Positions 39,944 through 49,502 of a stretch of 64,000 bases of DNA are shown piece by piece. The stretch's first letter is position 1. Each line of letters starts with the position of its first letter. Below the pieces are notes generated by a model that saw only the letters and a list, made by a program, of their open reading frames with translations, was not told where the DNA came from and made no database searches. Origin of the DNA: Nakamurella deserti (GTDB lineage: Bacteria > Actinomycetota > Actinomycetes > Mycobacteriales > Nakamurellaceae); the NCBI RefSeq assembly GCF_003260015.1, contig NZ_QCXS01000003.1, positions 672,315 to 736,314 on the forward strand, read 5' to 3'. Both the position numbers and the translations under genes were made by a program.

Positions 39944-41542
39944 TCAATGGGAAGCGGTCTCGGCCTCCGCCGCCGCGGCCACCGCGCCGGCGGCGTCGTC
40001 GGAGTCGCGCCGGAGGAAGCCGAAGGCCACGAGGACGATCGCGAGCATCGCGTATCCCAGGGCGACCTCCGGCGCCGCCGCCCAGGACACCTCGGGGGCG
40101 TGGATCAGGCCGACGAAGCTCAGCACCGCACCGACCGCCGCCGCGATCGCCGAGGCGTAGAACCGGCGCACCAGCAGGAACGCCACGACGGACCCCAGGA
40201 CCATCCCGGCGAGGACCGCCCCCTCACCCAGCACCTTGAGACCGGAGTACACCAGACCGGCGTCAGCGAGGGCCTTCTCGCCGACCTGGTCCGCCGTCGT
40301 ACCGGCGGCGGCCAGGGCGTTGTCGATCTGGCCGACACCCCATGACGCCAGGTTGGGCAGGATCGCGGCCACCACCGCCGCCGCCTGGATCCGCGGCACC
40401 GACTGGAACGCCTGCGCGCCGATGAGCAGTCCGATGTAGAGCAGGATCGGCACGATGGCCGGCGTCGGCAGCACCGCCGCCAGCACGCCGAAGAGCCCGA
40501 GGAAGCACAGCACGGCGATCAACAGCCCGCTGGCCATCGAGTACATGCTGCGGCCACCGGAGGCCTTCCACCCCGGGTGACCGATGTAGACGGCGGGCGG
40601 GAACGGCGACCCGAGGGCCGCACCGATCACCGCCCCCGCACCGTCGGCGAGCAGCACGCTGCGCAGGTTGAAGTTGTCGCCCGCCGCCGCCGCGCTCTCG
40701 ACGTTGCTCATCGCCTCCGCGAAGTTGTAGACGCCCAGCGGGATGGCGGTGGCCAGCAGCGGGGCCAGGTCCCCCAGTCCGTTCAGCAGCATGTCGACGT
40801 GGAAACCCGGCAGCGCCACCGCGATGTCGCTCACCGCGGCGCTGACGTCCGGCACCGACATGTACCCGCCGATCCAACCGATGGCGGTCCCGACCAGCAG
40901 TGCGGCCAGGCCGATCGGGATGCCGCCGGGGAGCCGGATGTTGGTGAAGAAACCGACCAGGATGATGCCCAGCACCGGGAGCCCGATCCACGCGGCGTCC
41001 CAGATCTGGCCGGCCGGCCGCATCGAGATGAAGGTCAGCGAGATCCCCGCCAGGGTGCCCAGCATCGCAGCACGCGGGGTGATCCGGCGGATGAACGGCC
41101 CGATGAACGCGCCGATCAGCACGATGACACCGATCACGAACGCCCAGGCCAGGCCCGCTTCCCAGGCGCGGACCGCGTCACCGGTGCTGAGGAAGATCGG
41201 CAGCATGATGACGAAGACCACGATGAACATGTGCGGCACGCTCGGCCCGTACGGCAGAGCCGTGACGTCCGAACGGTTCTCGCGGCGCGCCAGCCGCCGG
41301 GCGAGGACGGTGTAGTAGACGTTCCCGGCCAGCATCGCCACCCCCAGCGCGGGCAGCACGGTCCCGAGGACGTCCCCGGAGGGAACCCGGACCACGAAGA
41401 TCAGCAGTGACGTCAGCGTCAGCACGTTGACCAGGATGTTGAAGCCGAGACCGAAGAAGGCGTTGGTCTCGCCTCTGGTCCACAGCGGCAGGGACGGGGC
41501 GCCGGGGACGGACTTCGACGCGGTGAATCCGGGCAGGTTCAT
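39944..41542 (-). CDS. NCS2/AzgA-like nucleobase-type permease
   Basis: A 532-aa membrane protein with about 12-14 helices: FFGLGFNILVNVLTLTSLLI, DVTALPYGPSVPHMFIVVFV, and GVYNFAEAMSNVESAAAAGD, the latter resembling the NCS2/xanthine-uracil family core where a conserved acidic residue binds the nucleobase. GSPFPPAVYIGHPGWKASGG is also family-typical. ATG 41542 has GAGGAAG 5 nt upstream. It is the last gene after allophanate hydrolase and a biuret-hydrolase-like gene, so uptake of a nitrogen-rich compound such as biuret or a purine breakdown product is inferred. Confidence 0.82.
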   Translation of the reverse strand: MNLPGFTASKSVPGAPSLPLWTRGETNAFFGLGFNILVNVLTLTSLLIFVVRVPSGDVLGTVLPALGVAMLAGNVYYTVLARRLARRENRSDVTALPYGPSVPHMFIVVFVIMLPIFLSTGDAVRAWEAGLAWAFVIGVIVLIGAFIGPFIRRITPRAAMLGTLAGISLTFISMRPAGQIWDAAWIGLPVLGIILVGFFTNIRLPGGIPIGLAALLVGTAIGWIGGYMSVPDVSAAVSDIAVALPGFHVDMLLNGLGDLAPLLATAIPLGVYNFAEAMSNVESAAAAGDNFNLRSVLLADGAGAVIGAALGSPFPPAVYIGHPGWKASGGRSMYSMASGLLIAVLCFLGLFGVLAAVLPTPAIVPILLYIGLLIGAQAFQSVPRIQAAAVVAAILPNLASWGVGQIDNALAAAGTTADQVGEKALADAGLVYSGLKVLGEGAVLAGMVLGSVVAFLLVRRFYASAIAAAVGAVLSFVGLIHAPEVSWAAAPEVALGYAMLAIVLVAFGFLRRDSDDAAGAVAAAAEAETASH

Positions 41543-41717
41543 GGGGCTTCCTCGGGGCGGGGTGGGGCGCGGAGGTGGTCGGCCGGGCAGGGGGGCACAG
41601 CGGCGGGGTACAGCGGCGGGCAGAGGCGTGGAGCAATTCGCCGCGGGGCACAGCGACGGGCAGCGGCCTCGGAGGTGGCCCGCCGAGCGGGACACGGCGG
41701 TGAGCGGCTCGCCCGGG

Positions 41718-42422
41718 TCAGCAGGTCAGGACCGGGGTCGCGGCGAGAGCCGAGATGACGGAACGGGAATCGGCGACCCAGCCGAAGATGCCGCCCTGCG
41801 CGGCGACCATCTCCAGACCGACCCGCTGGAATTCCGGGAAGTAGGAGCCGACGCAGTCGGAGACCACGAGGCACTCGAACCCGCGGTCGTTGGCCTCACG
41901 CACCGTGGTGTGCACGCAGACCTCGGTGGTGACGCCGGTGACGAGGAGCTGGGTGATGCCCGTGCTGGTGAGCACCTCGTGCAGGTCCGTGGCGTAGAAC
42001 GCGCCCTTGCCGGGCTTGTCGACGACCAGTTCCCCGGCGACGGGGGCCAGTTCGTCGATGATGTCGTGGCCGTACTCGCCGCGGACGAGGATGCGCCCGT
42101 TGGCCCCGACATCCCCGATGCGGCGGGACGGCTGTCCCCGTCGCAGCTTCGCCGGCGGACAGTCCGACAGATCCGGCCGATGGCCCTCTCTCGTGTGGAT
42201 CACGGGAACGCCGGCGGCGCGGGCGGCCGCAAGCAGCTCCACCAGGGGTGGCACCACCTGACGCAGCAGGCCGACGTCGTTGCCGAGCGTCTCACCGAAC
42301 CCGCCGGGCAGCAGGAAGTCCCGCTGCATGTCGATGATCAGCAGCGCGACGCCGCCGGGGCCGAGCGGGAACGGGCCGGGGACGGCGTCGACCGCCGGGA
42401 ACGCGGGGTGGGGAACGGACAC
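41718..42422 (-). CDS. biuH: Biuret amidohydrolase-like cysteine hydrolase (isochorismatase family)
   Basis: A 234-aa cysteine hydrolase. The catalytic triad is clear: Asp31 in [10 protein letters not shown], Lys139 in [13 protein letters not shown], Cys169 in [29 protein letters not shown] (76-85) and the [14 protein letters not shown] segment agree with biuret amidohydrolases, which hydrolyse biuret to allophanate and ammonia. The next enzyme needed, allophanate hydrolase, is encoded 127 nt upstream on the same strand. GTG 42422 has GGAGG 5 nt before it. RutB-like ureidoacrylate hydrolase is the main alternative. The 175 bases downstream to the permease gene hold degenerate CAGCGGCGGG-type repeats. 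Confidence 0.8.
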   Translation of the reverse strand: MSVPHPAFPAVDAVPGPFPLGPGGVALLIIDMQRDFLLPGGFGETLGNDVGLLRQVVPPLVELLAAARAAGVPVIHTREGHRPDLSDCPPAKLRRGQPSRRIGDVGANGRILVRGEYGHDIIDELAPVAGELVVDKPGKGAFYATDLHEVLTSTGITQLLVTGVTTEVCVHTTVREANDRGFECLVVSDCVGSYFPEFQRVGLEMVAAQGGIFGWVADSRSVISALAATPVLTC

Positions 42423-42435
42423 GGCTGCCTCCAGG

Positions 42436-42480
42436 ACGGAACGGACAGGTACGGAGCGGACAGGTGGGGAGCGGACAGGT
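42436..42480. repeat. Three tandem 15-bp repeats upstream of the biuret hydrolase gene
   Basis: ACGGAACGGACAGGT, ACGGAGCGGACAGGT and GGGGAGCGGACAGGT follow head to tail, with a weaker fourth copy beyond. The array starts 14 nt before the biuH-like GTG (reading the - strand), so it sits in the leader between the allophanate hydrolase stop and this gene. Confidence 0.7.
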
Positions 42481-42549
42481 ACAGGACGGACGGGAACCGG
42501 ACGGACAGGAGCGGGAGCAGATAGCGGCAGGAGTGGAGCGGTGAGCGGC

Positions 42550-44349
42550 TCAGCGCTGCGCGAGGTAGGCGCGCCAACCGCCGTGGGCGGAGATGTCCTC
42601 GGGCGGCACCGGGCCGGCCGACGCCGAAGGATCGGCCACGAAACCGATCTCGACCCGTCCGTCGGCCAACTGCACCCTGCCCAGCGCGACGTCGGGTGCG
42701 GAGCCGGCCAGCACGGCGGGCAGGGCGGCGGCCGGCACCGTCCAGGTCTCGACGGCGATCGCGACGCCGGCCGGGTCGGCGACGAGCACCGGCACCCCGG
42801 GAGTGTCCCCACCGGTGCGCAGCAGTCGGTACGCCGCAGCGGTCGTGGTCTGCTCCTGCAGCACCGCACCGCGGTTCACCAGGTCGACGCTCCGGGGTTG
42901 GCCGGACAGGTGATGGCCGACGACGACGAGAACGACCGGGTCCGCGTCGGCCGGGCCCGGCGACGCTGCCGGGGGTGGGGGCTCCGCCGCCAGGGCGGCG
43001 GCGACCGCGAGCACCCGGTCGTCGGCCAGGGCCGGGCCCAGGATCATCAGGCCGGCGGGGCGGCCGTCGGCGGTGTGCCCCGCGGGGACGGCGACGGCGC
43101 ACAGGTCGAGCAGGTTGCCGAAGTGCGTGTAGTGGCCGAGCACCGTGTTCGTCGCGATCGGGTCGGCGAGCACCTCGTCGACGGTGAAGGTGGTGCCGAG
43201 GGTCGGCAGGACGAGCACGTCCATCCGCTCGAACAGCCTCGCCACCTCGGTGCGCAGCGCGAACAGCCGGTGCTCGGCACGGAAGACGTCGACCGCGCTG
43301 TACCCCCGGCCGCTCTCCAGGATGGCGCGGATGACGGGCAGGACGGACTCCGGGTGGCTGTCGAGGAAGCCACCGAACTCGGCGAGGCGCTCGGCCACCC
43401 AGGGACCGGAGTACAGCAGCTCGCCGGCGGCGGTGAAGGGTCCCAGCGGCGCCGTCACGACGCGGGGGAAGTCGCGTTCGACGCGGTTCCTGGCGGCGAG
43501 ATGGGCGTCGCGCATGGCGGTGTCGCCGAAGAACTCGAGATCGCCGGTGGCCGGCAGCCCGATCCGCAGCGCGGCCGCGGGGGTGGCGTCGCGGCGGCGG
43601 TCGCGGGCGTAGGGATCGCGGTCGTCCCGTCCGGCGACGACGTCGAAGACCGTGGCCAGGTCGGTGACCCGGCCGGCGATCAGGCTCAGACAGTCCAGTG
43701 ACCGGCAGGCGGGCACCAGGCCGACGGTCGGGATCAACCCGCGGGACGGCTTGAAACCCATGATCCCGTTGAGGGCCGGCGGGACCCGGCCGGACCCGGC
43801 GGTGTCGGTGGCCACGGCGAACGGGACCTCGCCGAGCGCGACCGCAAGCGCTGAGCCGGAGCTCGAACCGCCGGAGATCAGCTCACCGCCGTAGACGCTG
43901 CGCGGGATGACACCGGGGGTACGGGTGCCGTTGAGGCCGGTGGCGAACTGGTCGAGGTTCGTCTTGCCGACGAAGACCGCTCCGGCGTCGAGCAGTCGCT
44001 GGACGGCCGGGGCGGTCGCCGTGGCCGGATAGCCGTAGTCGGGGCAGGCGAGCGTGGTCGGGTACCCCGCCACGTCGATCGAGTCCTTGACGCCGAACGG
44101 CACGCCGTACAGCGGCAACCGTCCCGGATCGGGCTCGCGCATCAACGCTCTCGCCCGCGCGAGGACGTCGGACGGGTCGGCCACGGTGATCCAGGTGCCG
44201 TCGTCACCGCGACGATCGATCCGCTCCATGACCTCCTCGGCGGTGTCCACGAGGCTCGCCGTGCTGTCGCGGTGCCGGGTGACGAGGTCGGACACCGAGG
44301 GGGCCAGGGTCGGACCGGGACGGGTGGGGGCGGTGATCGGGGCTGCCAT
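42550..44349 (-). CDS. atzF: Allophanate hydrolase (AtzF/TrzF-like)
   Basis: A 599-aa enzyme, close to the about 600 aa of AtzF. The N-terminal amidase-signature domain has the Ser-cisSer-Lys triad: Lys in [15 protein letters not shown], Ser in [15 protein letters not shown], Ser in [16 protein letters not shown]. The C-terminal allophanate hydrolase domain shows [16 protein letters not shown] and [10 protein letters not shown]. It converts allophanate to ammonia and CO2, the last step of biuret or cyanuric acid breakdown. No biotin-dependent urea carboxylase gene is adjacent, which argues for a biuret pathway and not urea amidolyase. ATG 44349 is 7 nt after a palindromic operator; a TTG upstream is unlikely. 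Confidence 0.9.
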   Translation of the reverse strand: MAAPITAPTRPGPTLAPSVSDLVTRHRDSTASLVDTAEEVMERIDRRGDDGTWITVADPSDVLARARALMREPDPGRLPLYGVPFGVKDSIDVAGYPTTLACPDYGYPATATAPAVQRLLDAGAVFVGKTNLDQFATGLNGTRTPGVIPRSVYGGELISGGSSSGSALAVALGEVPFAVATDTAGSGRVPPALNGIMGFKPSRGLIPTVGLVPACRSLDCLSLIAGRVTDLATVFDVVAGRDDRDPYARDRRRDATPAAALRIGLPATGDLEFFGDTAMRDAHLAARNRVERDFPRVVTAPLGPFTAAGELLYSGPWVAERLAEFGGFLDSHPESVLPVIRAILESGRGYSAVDVFRAEHRLFALRTEVARLFERMDVLVLPTLGTTFTVDEVLADPIATNTVLGHYTHFGNLLDLCAVAVPAGHTADGRPAGLMILGPALADDRVLAVAAALAAEPPPPAASPGPADADPVVLVVVGHHLSGQPRSVDLVNRGAVLQEQTTTAAAYRLLRTGGDTPGVPVLVADPAGVAIAVETWTVPAAALPAVLAGSAPDVALGRVQLADGRVEIGFVADPSASAGPVPPEDISAHGGWRAYLAQR

Positions 44350-44356
44350 GCGCTCG

Positions 44357-44368
44357 ATTGTCGACAAT
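44357..44368. promoter_or_regulatory. Palindromic GntR (FCD) operator before allophanate hydrolase gene
   Basis: ATTGTCGACAAT is a 12-bp perfect palindrome of the TTGTC-x-ACAA type bound by FadR/FCD GntR regulators. It lies 7 nt upstream of the ATG on the - strand and covers a -10-like GACAAT, so binding would block a probably leaderless transcript of atzF-biuH-permease. Confidence 0.65.
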
Positions 44369-44431
44369 CTGCGTCACCGGCAGGCAACTGCCGTGTTAAG
44401 AGCGCGCTACCGACTTCTCACACGGATCCGG

Positions 44432-45118
44432 TCACCCCGCCCCGAGGTCGGAGTGCGCTGACAGGTAGCGCTGCGAGCCGTGGTCGGCGAGTGCGGCGAG
44501 AACGAGGTCGACGTCGTTGGTCTCGAGCGCGGTCAGCAGCTGCTGGTGTCGCCGCAGCCCTTCGTCGGGTCCGTGCAGGGTGGCCTCCAGCCGGAGGTTC
44601 ACCGCCATCGGGCGCTGCAGCTTGAGCAGGATGGGCTCGAGGGCGAGGTCGAGCTGCCGGTTGCCGGCCAACGCGACGATGGCGGCATGGAAGGCGCGGT
44701 GCGCGTCGTCGGTGGCCAGCTCGTCCCCGGTGTCGCGGGCGATCCGCATCGACGCCAGCTCGGCCCGGACGGCGGCGAGCGGGTCGGTCCCGTCCCGGCT
44801 AATCAGTGGCAGTGCGCTGGTCACCGCATGCCGCTCCAGCAGCGCCCGGACCTCGAACAGCTGGGCGATGTCGATGTCGGACCAGGTGGCCACCCGGGCG
44901 CCCCGCCGCGGCAGGTGCTCGACGAGCCCCTGCTGGGCGAGCAGCCGCAGCGACTCCCGCAGCGGCGCACGGCTGATCATCAGCCGCTGACAGATCTGCT
45001 CCTCGATCAGCCGCTCGCCCGGTTCGAGGTCACCCGAGAGGATCTGGTCGCGCAGCCGCCGCGTGGTGGCCTCCACGAGGCTCGGTGCGAACAGGCCGGT
45101 CTCGACGGTGGCAGGCAT
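44432..45118 (-). CDS. GntR-family regulator with FCD domain
   Basis: A 228-aa regulator: winged-helix HTH in LRDQILSGDLEPGERLIEEQ and MISRAPLRESLRLLAQQGLV (residues about 22-65), then an all-helical FCD ligand domain (FEVRALLERHAVTSALPL, HRAFHAAIVALAGNRQLD) with metal-ligand candidates Asp/His. It sits 82 nt upstream of atzF on the same strand; the palindrome in that gap is its likely target. The effector is probably the pathway substrate or a breakdown product. It also follows the ABC transporter genes by 118 nt and may control them. Confidence 0.92.
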   Translation of the reverse strand: MPATVETGLFAPSLVEATTRRLRDQILSGDLEPGERLIEEQICQRLMISRAPLRESLRLLAQQGLVEHLPRRGARVATWSDIDIAQLFEVRALLERHAVTSALPLISRDGTDPLAAVRAELASMRIARDTGDELATDDAHRAFHAAIVALAGNRQLDLALEPILLKLQRPMAVNLRLEATLHGPDEGLRRHQQLLTALETNDVDLVLAALADHGSQRYLSAHSDLGAG

Positions 45119-45236
45119 GCGGTGCTCCCCCTCGTCGCCGTCCGGATCGTGTCCGGCCCAGTGTAGGAGGCTCCCCTGCGGGACCTGCCCGGTGCGCGGT
45201 CGGCCCGGGCCGTCCGTCGCCGGTGGCCGGTCGGCG

Positions 45237-46331
45237 TCAGACGACCGGCTCGACGACGTCCACCACCGCGCGGTTCACCGGGATCGTCCCGGCCGCGATG
45301 TCCTCGGCGAAGTGGCAGGCGACCCGGTGCCCCGTGGTCAGCGTCCGCAGCTCCGGACGTTCGGTGTCGCACCGGGTCGGCTGCCGCCACGGGCAGCGGG
45401 TGTGGAAGCGGCAGCCGCTGGGCGGGTTCGCCGGGGACGGCAGGTCCCCGGTGAGCAGGATCCGCTCGCGGGTGTCCTCCACCACCGGGTCCGGCACCGG
45501 CACCGCCGACAGCAGCGCGATCGTGTACGGATGCCGGGGCGCGGCGTACAGGTCCTCCGCGGACGCCTCCTCGACGATGCCGCCGAGGTACATCACGCCG
45601 ACCCGGTCCGAGATGTGTTTGACCACCGCCAGATCGTGGGCGATGACGATGTAGGTCAGCCCGAACTCCTCCTGCAGATCCGACATCAGGTTCACCACCT
45701 GGGCCTGCACCGAGACGTCCAGCGCGCTGACCGGCTCGTCGGCGACGATGAGGTCGGGGTTCACGGTCAGCGCGCGGGCGATGCCGATGCGCTGCCGCTG
45801 CCCGCCGGAGAACTCGTGCGGGTACTTCTTCAGCGCGCTCGTCGGCAGCCCCACCGACGACAACAGCTCCCGCAGCCGGGCGGCGGTGGACGCGTCGTCG
45901 GTGGCCAGCCCGTGCGCCCTCATCCCCTCGACGAGGATCGACTGCACCGACTGCCGTGGGTCCAGCGACCCCAGCGGATCCTGGAACACCATCTGCATGC
46001 GGCGGCGCATCCGACGCAGGTCCTCACCCTTGAGCGCGGCGACGTCGGTGCCGTCGAAGACCACCCGGCCGGCTGTCGGCTCGCTCAGCCGCAGGATGCC
46101 GCGGCCCAGCGTGGACTTGCCGCAACCGCTCTCGCCGACCAGCCCGTAGGTCTCGCCCTTGCGCACACTCAGCGACACCCCGTCGACGGCGTAGACGTAG
46201 CCGACGGTCTTGTCGAAGAAGACGCCCTTCCTGATCGGGAAATGCACCTTGAGGTCGTCGACCTCCAGCAGCACGGGGGCCTCCGTCGCAGGTGCTCCCG
46301 CCGCTCTCGATGAGCCCGTGCCCGCCGTCAT
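45237..46331 (-). CDS. Oligopeptide-type ABC transporter ATP-binding protein (DppF/OppF-like)
   Basis: A 364-aa ATPase. Walker [12 protein letters not shown], the [18 protein letters not shown] segment, signature [15 protein letters not shown], Walker [13 protein letters not shown] and the C-terminal oligopeptide domain with a Cys cluster ([14 protein letters not shown]) that may hold an Fe-S cluster as in Dpp ATPases. The ATG at 46331 overlaps the stop of the D-type ATPase. It is the last gene of the five-gene importer. Ligand unknown; location next to biuret-degradation genes suggests a peptide- or amide-like nitrogen source. Confidence 0.92.
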   Translation of the reverse strand: MTAGTGSSRAAGAPATEAPVLLEVDDLKVHFPIRKGVFFDKTVGYVYAVDGVSLSVRKGETYGLVGESGCGKSTLGRGILRLSEPTAGRVVFDGTDVAALKGEDLRRMRRRMQMVFQDPLGSLDPRQSVQSILVEGMRAHGLATDDASTAARLRELLSSVGLPTSALKKYPHEFSGGQRQRIGIARALTVNPDLIVADEPVSALDVSVQAQVVNLMSDLQEEFGLTYIVIAHDLAVVKHISDRVGVMYLGGIVEEASAEDLYAAPRHPYTIALLSAVPVPDPVVEDTRERILLTGDLPSPANPPSGCRFHTRCPWRQPTRCDTERPELRTLTTGHRVACHFAEDIAAGTIPVNRAVVDVVEPVV

Positions 46332-47368
46332 ACCGTCTCCCCGAAGTCGATCGCACCGGACGGCACGACGTGCGCGCCGACCGGACTCACCCCCAGCTCG
46401 GGGTTGAAACACCGCAGCAGATGACCGTTCTCGGCGTCCGGGGCCTGCGTGAACCCCGGTGTCTCCTGTCGGCAACGGGCGATCTCGTTGCGGCAGCGCG
46501 GCGCGAAGGCGCACCCACCGTCCCATGGGATGTTGTCGGCCACCGAGCCCAGGATCGGGGTCAGCCGCTCCCCCGGCCGGGCGTCCACCCGCGGGATCGA
46601 CTCCAGCAGACCGTTCGTGTACGGGTGCCGGGGCCGCTCGAAAAGCTCGTGCCGGCCGGCCCGCTCGACGATGCGCCCGCCGTAGAGCACGTTGACCTCG
46701 TCGCACATCCCGGCGACCACGCCGAGATCGTGGGTGATCATGATCAGCGCCGTCCCTGACTCGGTGACCAGCGACTTGAGCAGCGTCAGGATCTGCGCCT
46801 GGATGGTGACGTCGAGTGCGGTGGTGGGCTCGTCGGCGATCAGCAGCCGCGGCCGGCAGGCCACCGCCATCGCGATCAGCGCCCGCTGCCGCATCCCACC
46901 GGACAGTTGGTGCGGGTACTCCTTGAGCCGGCGCATCGGGTCCGGGATGCCCACCTGGTCGAGCAGGTCGCGGGCCTCCTTCGCCGCCGCGGCCCGTTTC
47001 ATGCCGCGGTGCCGCTCGAGGACCTCGGTCACCTGCAGCCCGATGGGCACCACCGGATTCAGCGAACTCAGCGGGTCCTGGAAGATCATCCCCAGGTCGC
47101 GGCCGCGGCGGTCGCGCATCTCGCCCATCGACAGCCGCAGCAGATCGGTGCCCTCGAAGGCGACCGACCCGCTGACCTCGTTGCCCCGCTTGTTCAGCAG
47201 CCGCATGATCGCCAGCGACGTCACCGACTTGCCACAGCCCGACTCGCCGACGAGGCCGACCGTGCGGCCCTCCTCGACCTCGAAACTCACGCCGTCGACC
47301 GCGGCGAAAGGCGCCGAGCCACGGCGGGTGAACACGACCTTCAGGTCCGACACGGACAGCAGAGCCAT
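46328..47368 (-). CDS. Oligopeptide-type ABC transporter ATP-binding protein (DppD/OppD-like)
   Basis: A 346-aa ATPase with Walker [30 protein letters not shown], signature [15 protein letters not shown] and Walker [13 protein letters not shown]. The C-terminal [14 protein letters not shown]ys cluster is also present. ATG 47368 has GGAGG 7 nt upstream and is preferred to the GTG immediately before it. It overlaps the F-type ATPase gene by 4 bp and lies 4 nt after the C-type permease stop. Confidence 0.92.
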   Translation of the reverse strand: MALLSVSDLKVVFTRRGSAPFAAVDGVSFEVEEGRTVGLVGESGCGKSVTSLAIMRLLNKRGNEVSGSVAFEGTDLLRLSMGEMRDRRGRDLGMIFQDPLSSLNPVVPIGLQVTEVLERHRGMKRAAAAKEARDLLDQVGIPDPMRRLKEYPHQLSGGMRQRALIAMAVACRPRLLIADEPTTALDVTIQAQILTLLKSLVTESGTALIMITHDLGVVAGMCDEVNVLYGGRIVERAGRHELFERPRHPYTNGLLESIPRVDARPGERLTPILGSVADNIPWDGGCAFAPRCRNEIARCRQETPGFTQAPDAENGHLLRCFNPELGVSPVGAHVVPSGAIDFGETV

Positions 47369-47372
47369 CACG

Positions 47373-48311
47373 TCACCTCCGGTTCTTCGGGTCGAGGGCC
47401 TCGCGCAGCGATTCGCCGACGAGGGTGAAGCCCAGCGCCACGATGATGATCGCGATGGCCGGCAGGAAGGCCAGGTGCGGCTGGTAGTCGATCTTGGTCT
47501 GCGCCTCGCCGAGCATCTGCCCCCACTCCGGGGCCGAGGCGTCCTGCGACCCCAGCCCGAGGAACGACAGCGCCGCCGCGTCGATGATCGACGTCGCGAC
47601 CACGATGGTGGCCTGCACCAGGACCGGGCTCATCGAGTTGGGAAGCATGTGGCGGAAGACGATCGGCGTCCGCTTGACGCCCAGCGCGGTCGCCGCCAGG
47701 ACGTGGTCGGTGCTGCGCTGGGCGAGCATCTGCCCGCGGAGCAGCCGGGCGAACACCGGGATCTGCACGATGGCCACCGCGATGATCACGCTGAGCTGGT
47801 TCGGCCGCTGGAACAGGATGGCGATCGAGATGGCCAGCAGCAGCGAGGGGATCGACAGCAGCACGTCCACGACCCGCATCACCAGCGTGTCGACCCAACC
47901 CCCGAAAGCGCCGGCGAGCAGCCCGAGCGCCACGCCGCCGGCCAGCCCGATCAGGGTGGCGGCGACGCCGACGAGCAGCGTCTGGCGACTGCCGAGCACC
48001 ATCCGCGACCACAGGTCGCGGCCGAGGAAGTCACTCCCCCACGGGAAGCCGGGCTGGGCCGGGGCGAGCGTGTTGCGCGCCACGCTCACCTGGCCGCGCA
48101 GCAGCTGCGCCGCCGGGTCCTGGGTGGCGAGCAGGCCGGCGGTCGCGGCCAGCAGCAGGAACAGGCCGATGATCACCGCGCCCACCCAGAACACCGGGGA
48201 GACCTTGAGTCGGCGCCAGGCGTCCTTGAGGAGCGAGACGCCGGTGTCCTCGCCGCTCCCGGCGAGGGCGTCGATGCGCTTCTTGCGGGCCGTGCCCAGG
48301 GTCGCCATCAT
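47373..48311 (-). CDS. Oligopeptide-type ABC transporter permease (DppC-like)
   Basis: A 312-aa permease with an N-terminal cytoplasmic stretch, one helix (AVIIGLFLLLAATAGLLA), a periplasmic loop ending FLGRDLWSRMVLGSRQTLLV, the core helices and the EAA loop RSTDHVLAATALGVKRTPIV. FLGLGSQDASAPEWGQMLGEAQ is diagnostic of DppC. The ATG overlaps the DppB-like stop codon. Confidence 0.93.
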   Translation of the reverse strand: MMATLGTARKKRIDALAGSGEDTGVSLLKDAWRRLKVSPVFWVGAVIIGLFLLLAATAGLLATQDPAAQLLRGQVSVARNTLAPAQPGFPWGSDFLGRDLWSRMVLGSRQTLLVGVAATLIGLAGGVALGLLAGAFGGWVDTLVMRVVDVLLSIPSLLLAISIAILFQRPNQLSVIIAVAIVQIPVFARLLRGQMLAQRSTDHVLAATALGVKRTPIVFRHMLPNSMSPVLVQATIVVATSIIDAAALSFLGLGSQDASAPEWGQMLGEAQTKIDYQPHLAFLPAIAIIIVALGFTLVGESLREALDPKNRR

Positions 48312-49339
48312 CGGGCCGCTCCCGTCGTGCGGATCCGTGGGTCGATGACCGCGTACGACAGGTCGACGATCAGGTTGATGAGCACGTAGGTCGCCGCGGC
48401 GGCCAGGATGATCACCTGCAGCACGGGATAGTCCTTCTCCCGGAACGACTGCGCCAGCGCCGCCCCGAGTCCGGGGTAGGCGAACACCGTCTCGGTGAGC
48501 ACCGCACCGGCCAGCAGCGCGCCGGTCTGCAGGCCCACCGTGGTGACCACCGGCAGCAATGCGTTGCGCAGGATGTGCCGGCGGCGGATCACCGGTGTCG
48601 CCAGGCCTTTCGCCTCGGCGGTGCGGACGTAGTCCTCACCCTGCACGTCCATGACCGACGAGCGGGTGATGCGGAAGATGACCGCCAGCGGGATGGTGCC
48701 CAGCGCGATCGACGGCAGGATCAGGTGCTTGAACGCGTCCCACGCGGCGTCCCACTCGCGCGTCATCAACCCGTCGAGGACGAAGAACCCGGTGATGCGG
48801 GTGGCGCGCAGCGTCGGGTCCTGACGTCCCGACGGCGGCAACCAGCCGAGCTTCACGGCGAACACGAACTTCAGCAGATAGGCCAGGAAGAACACCGGCA
48901 CCGCGAAGCCGAGCAGGGTCGCGACGATGCCGGCGTTGTCCAGGATGCCGCCCTTGCGGCGGGCCGCCATGTATCCGAGCGGGATCCCCAGCACGATCGC
49001 GAAGAGCATGGCCCCGATGGCCAGCTCGATCGTGGCCGGGAAGCGCTGCAGGAACACGTCCAGCGCGGGGGTGCCCGGGATGACCTTGGCGGAGACACCG
49101 AAATTGCCCTCGAAGACCCGGCCCAGGAACTTGAAGTACTGGACGATCAACGGGTCGTCCAGACCCAGCACGGTGCGGATCTCGGCGATCTTCTGCGGGG
49201 TGCAGCGCTCACCGCAGATCGACGAGGCAAGGCCCCCGGGGATCGAGCGCAGCCAGAAGAACAGCAGCATCGACAGGATGAACAGCACGACGACCAGCTG
49301 GCCGACGCGGCGGACCGTGTATCTCAGCACGGGCACCAT
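48308..49339 (-). CDS. Oligopeptide-type ABC transporter permease (DppB-like)
   Basis: A 343-aa permease: N-terminal helix (LVVVLFILSMLLFFWLRSIP), a periplasmic domain with GLDDPLIVQYFKFLGRVFEG, core helices and the EAA loop DYVRTAEAKGLATPVIRRRH; ETVFAYPGLGAALAQSFREK is typical of DppB. Two Cys in SSICGERCTPQ of the external loop are unusual but seen in some relatives. It starts 163 nt after the binding-protein gene, with a strong hairpin between. Confidence 0.93.
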   Translation of the reverse strand: MVPVLRYTVRRVGQLVVVLFILSMLLFFWLRSIPGGLASSICGERCTPQKIAEIRTVLGLDDPLIVQYFKFLGRVFEGNFGVSAKVIPGTPALDVFLQRFPATIELAIGAMLFAIVLGIPLGYMAARRKGGILDNAGIVATLLGFAVPVFFLAYLLKFVFAVKLGWLPPSGRQDPTLRATRITGFFVLDGLMTREWDAAWDAFKHLILPSIALGTIPLAVIFRITRSSVMDVQGEDYVRTAEAKGLATPVIRRRHILRNALLPVVTTVGLQTGALLAGAVLTETVFAYPGLGAALAQSFREKDYPVLQVIILAAAATYVLINLIVDLSYAVIDPRIRTTGAAR

Positions 49340-49447
49340 CCGGTGGGGTGGCGTCTCCGGGCGTTCCGGAACGGCATGGGAGTGCTCCTGACGATGGCGG
49401 CGGCGGTGTCAGTGGTGCGGCGAAAAATACAGGGTCCACGAACGGGT

Positions 49448-49483
49448 GCGGCCACCCCGGGATGACGCTCCCGGGGTGGCCGC
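49448..49483 (-). terminator. Strong intercistronic hairpin after the binding-protein gene
   Basis: A perfect 15-bp stem (GCGGCCACCCCGGGA at 49448-49462 and its complement at 49469-49483) with a 6-nt loop begins 19 nt after the stop of the substrate-binding protein. It can terminate most transcripts or protect their 3' end, so that the binding protein is made in excess over the membrane components. Confidence 0.75.
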
Positions 49484-49502
49484 GGTGTCGCAGGTGCGGG
49501 CG

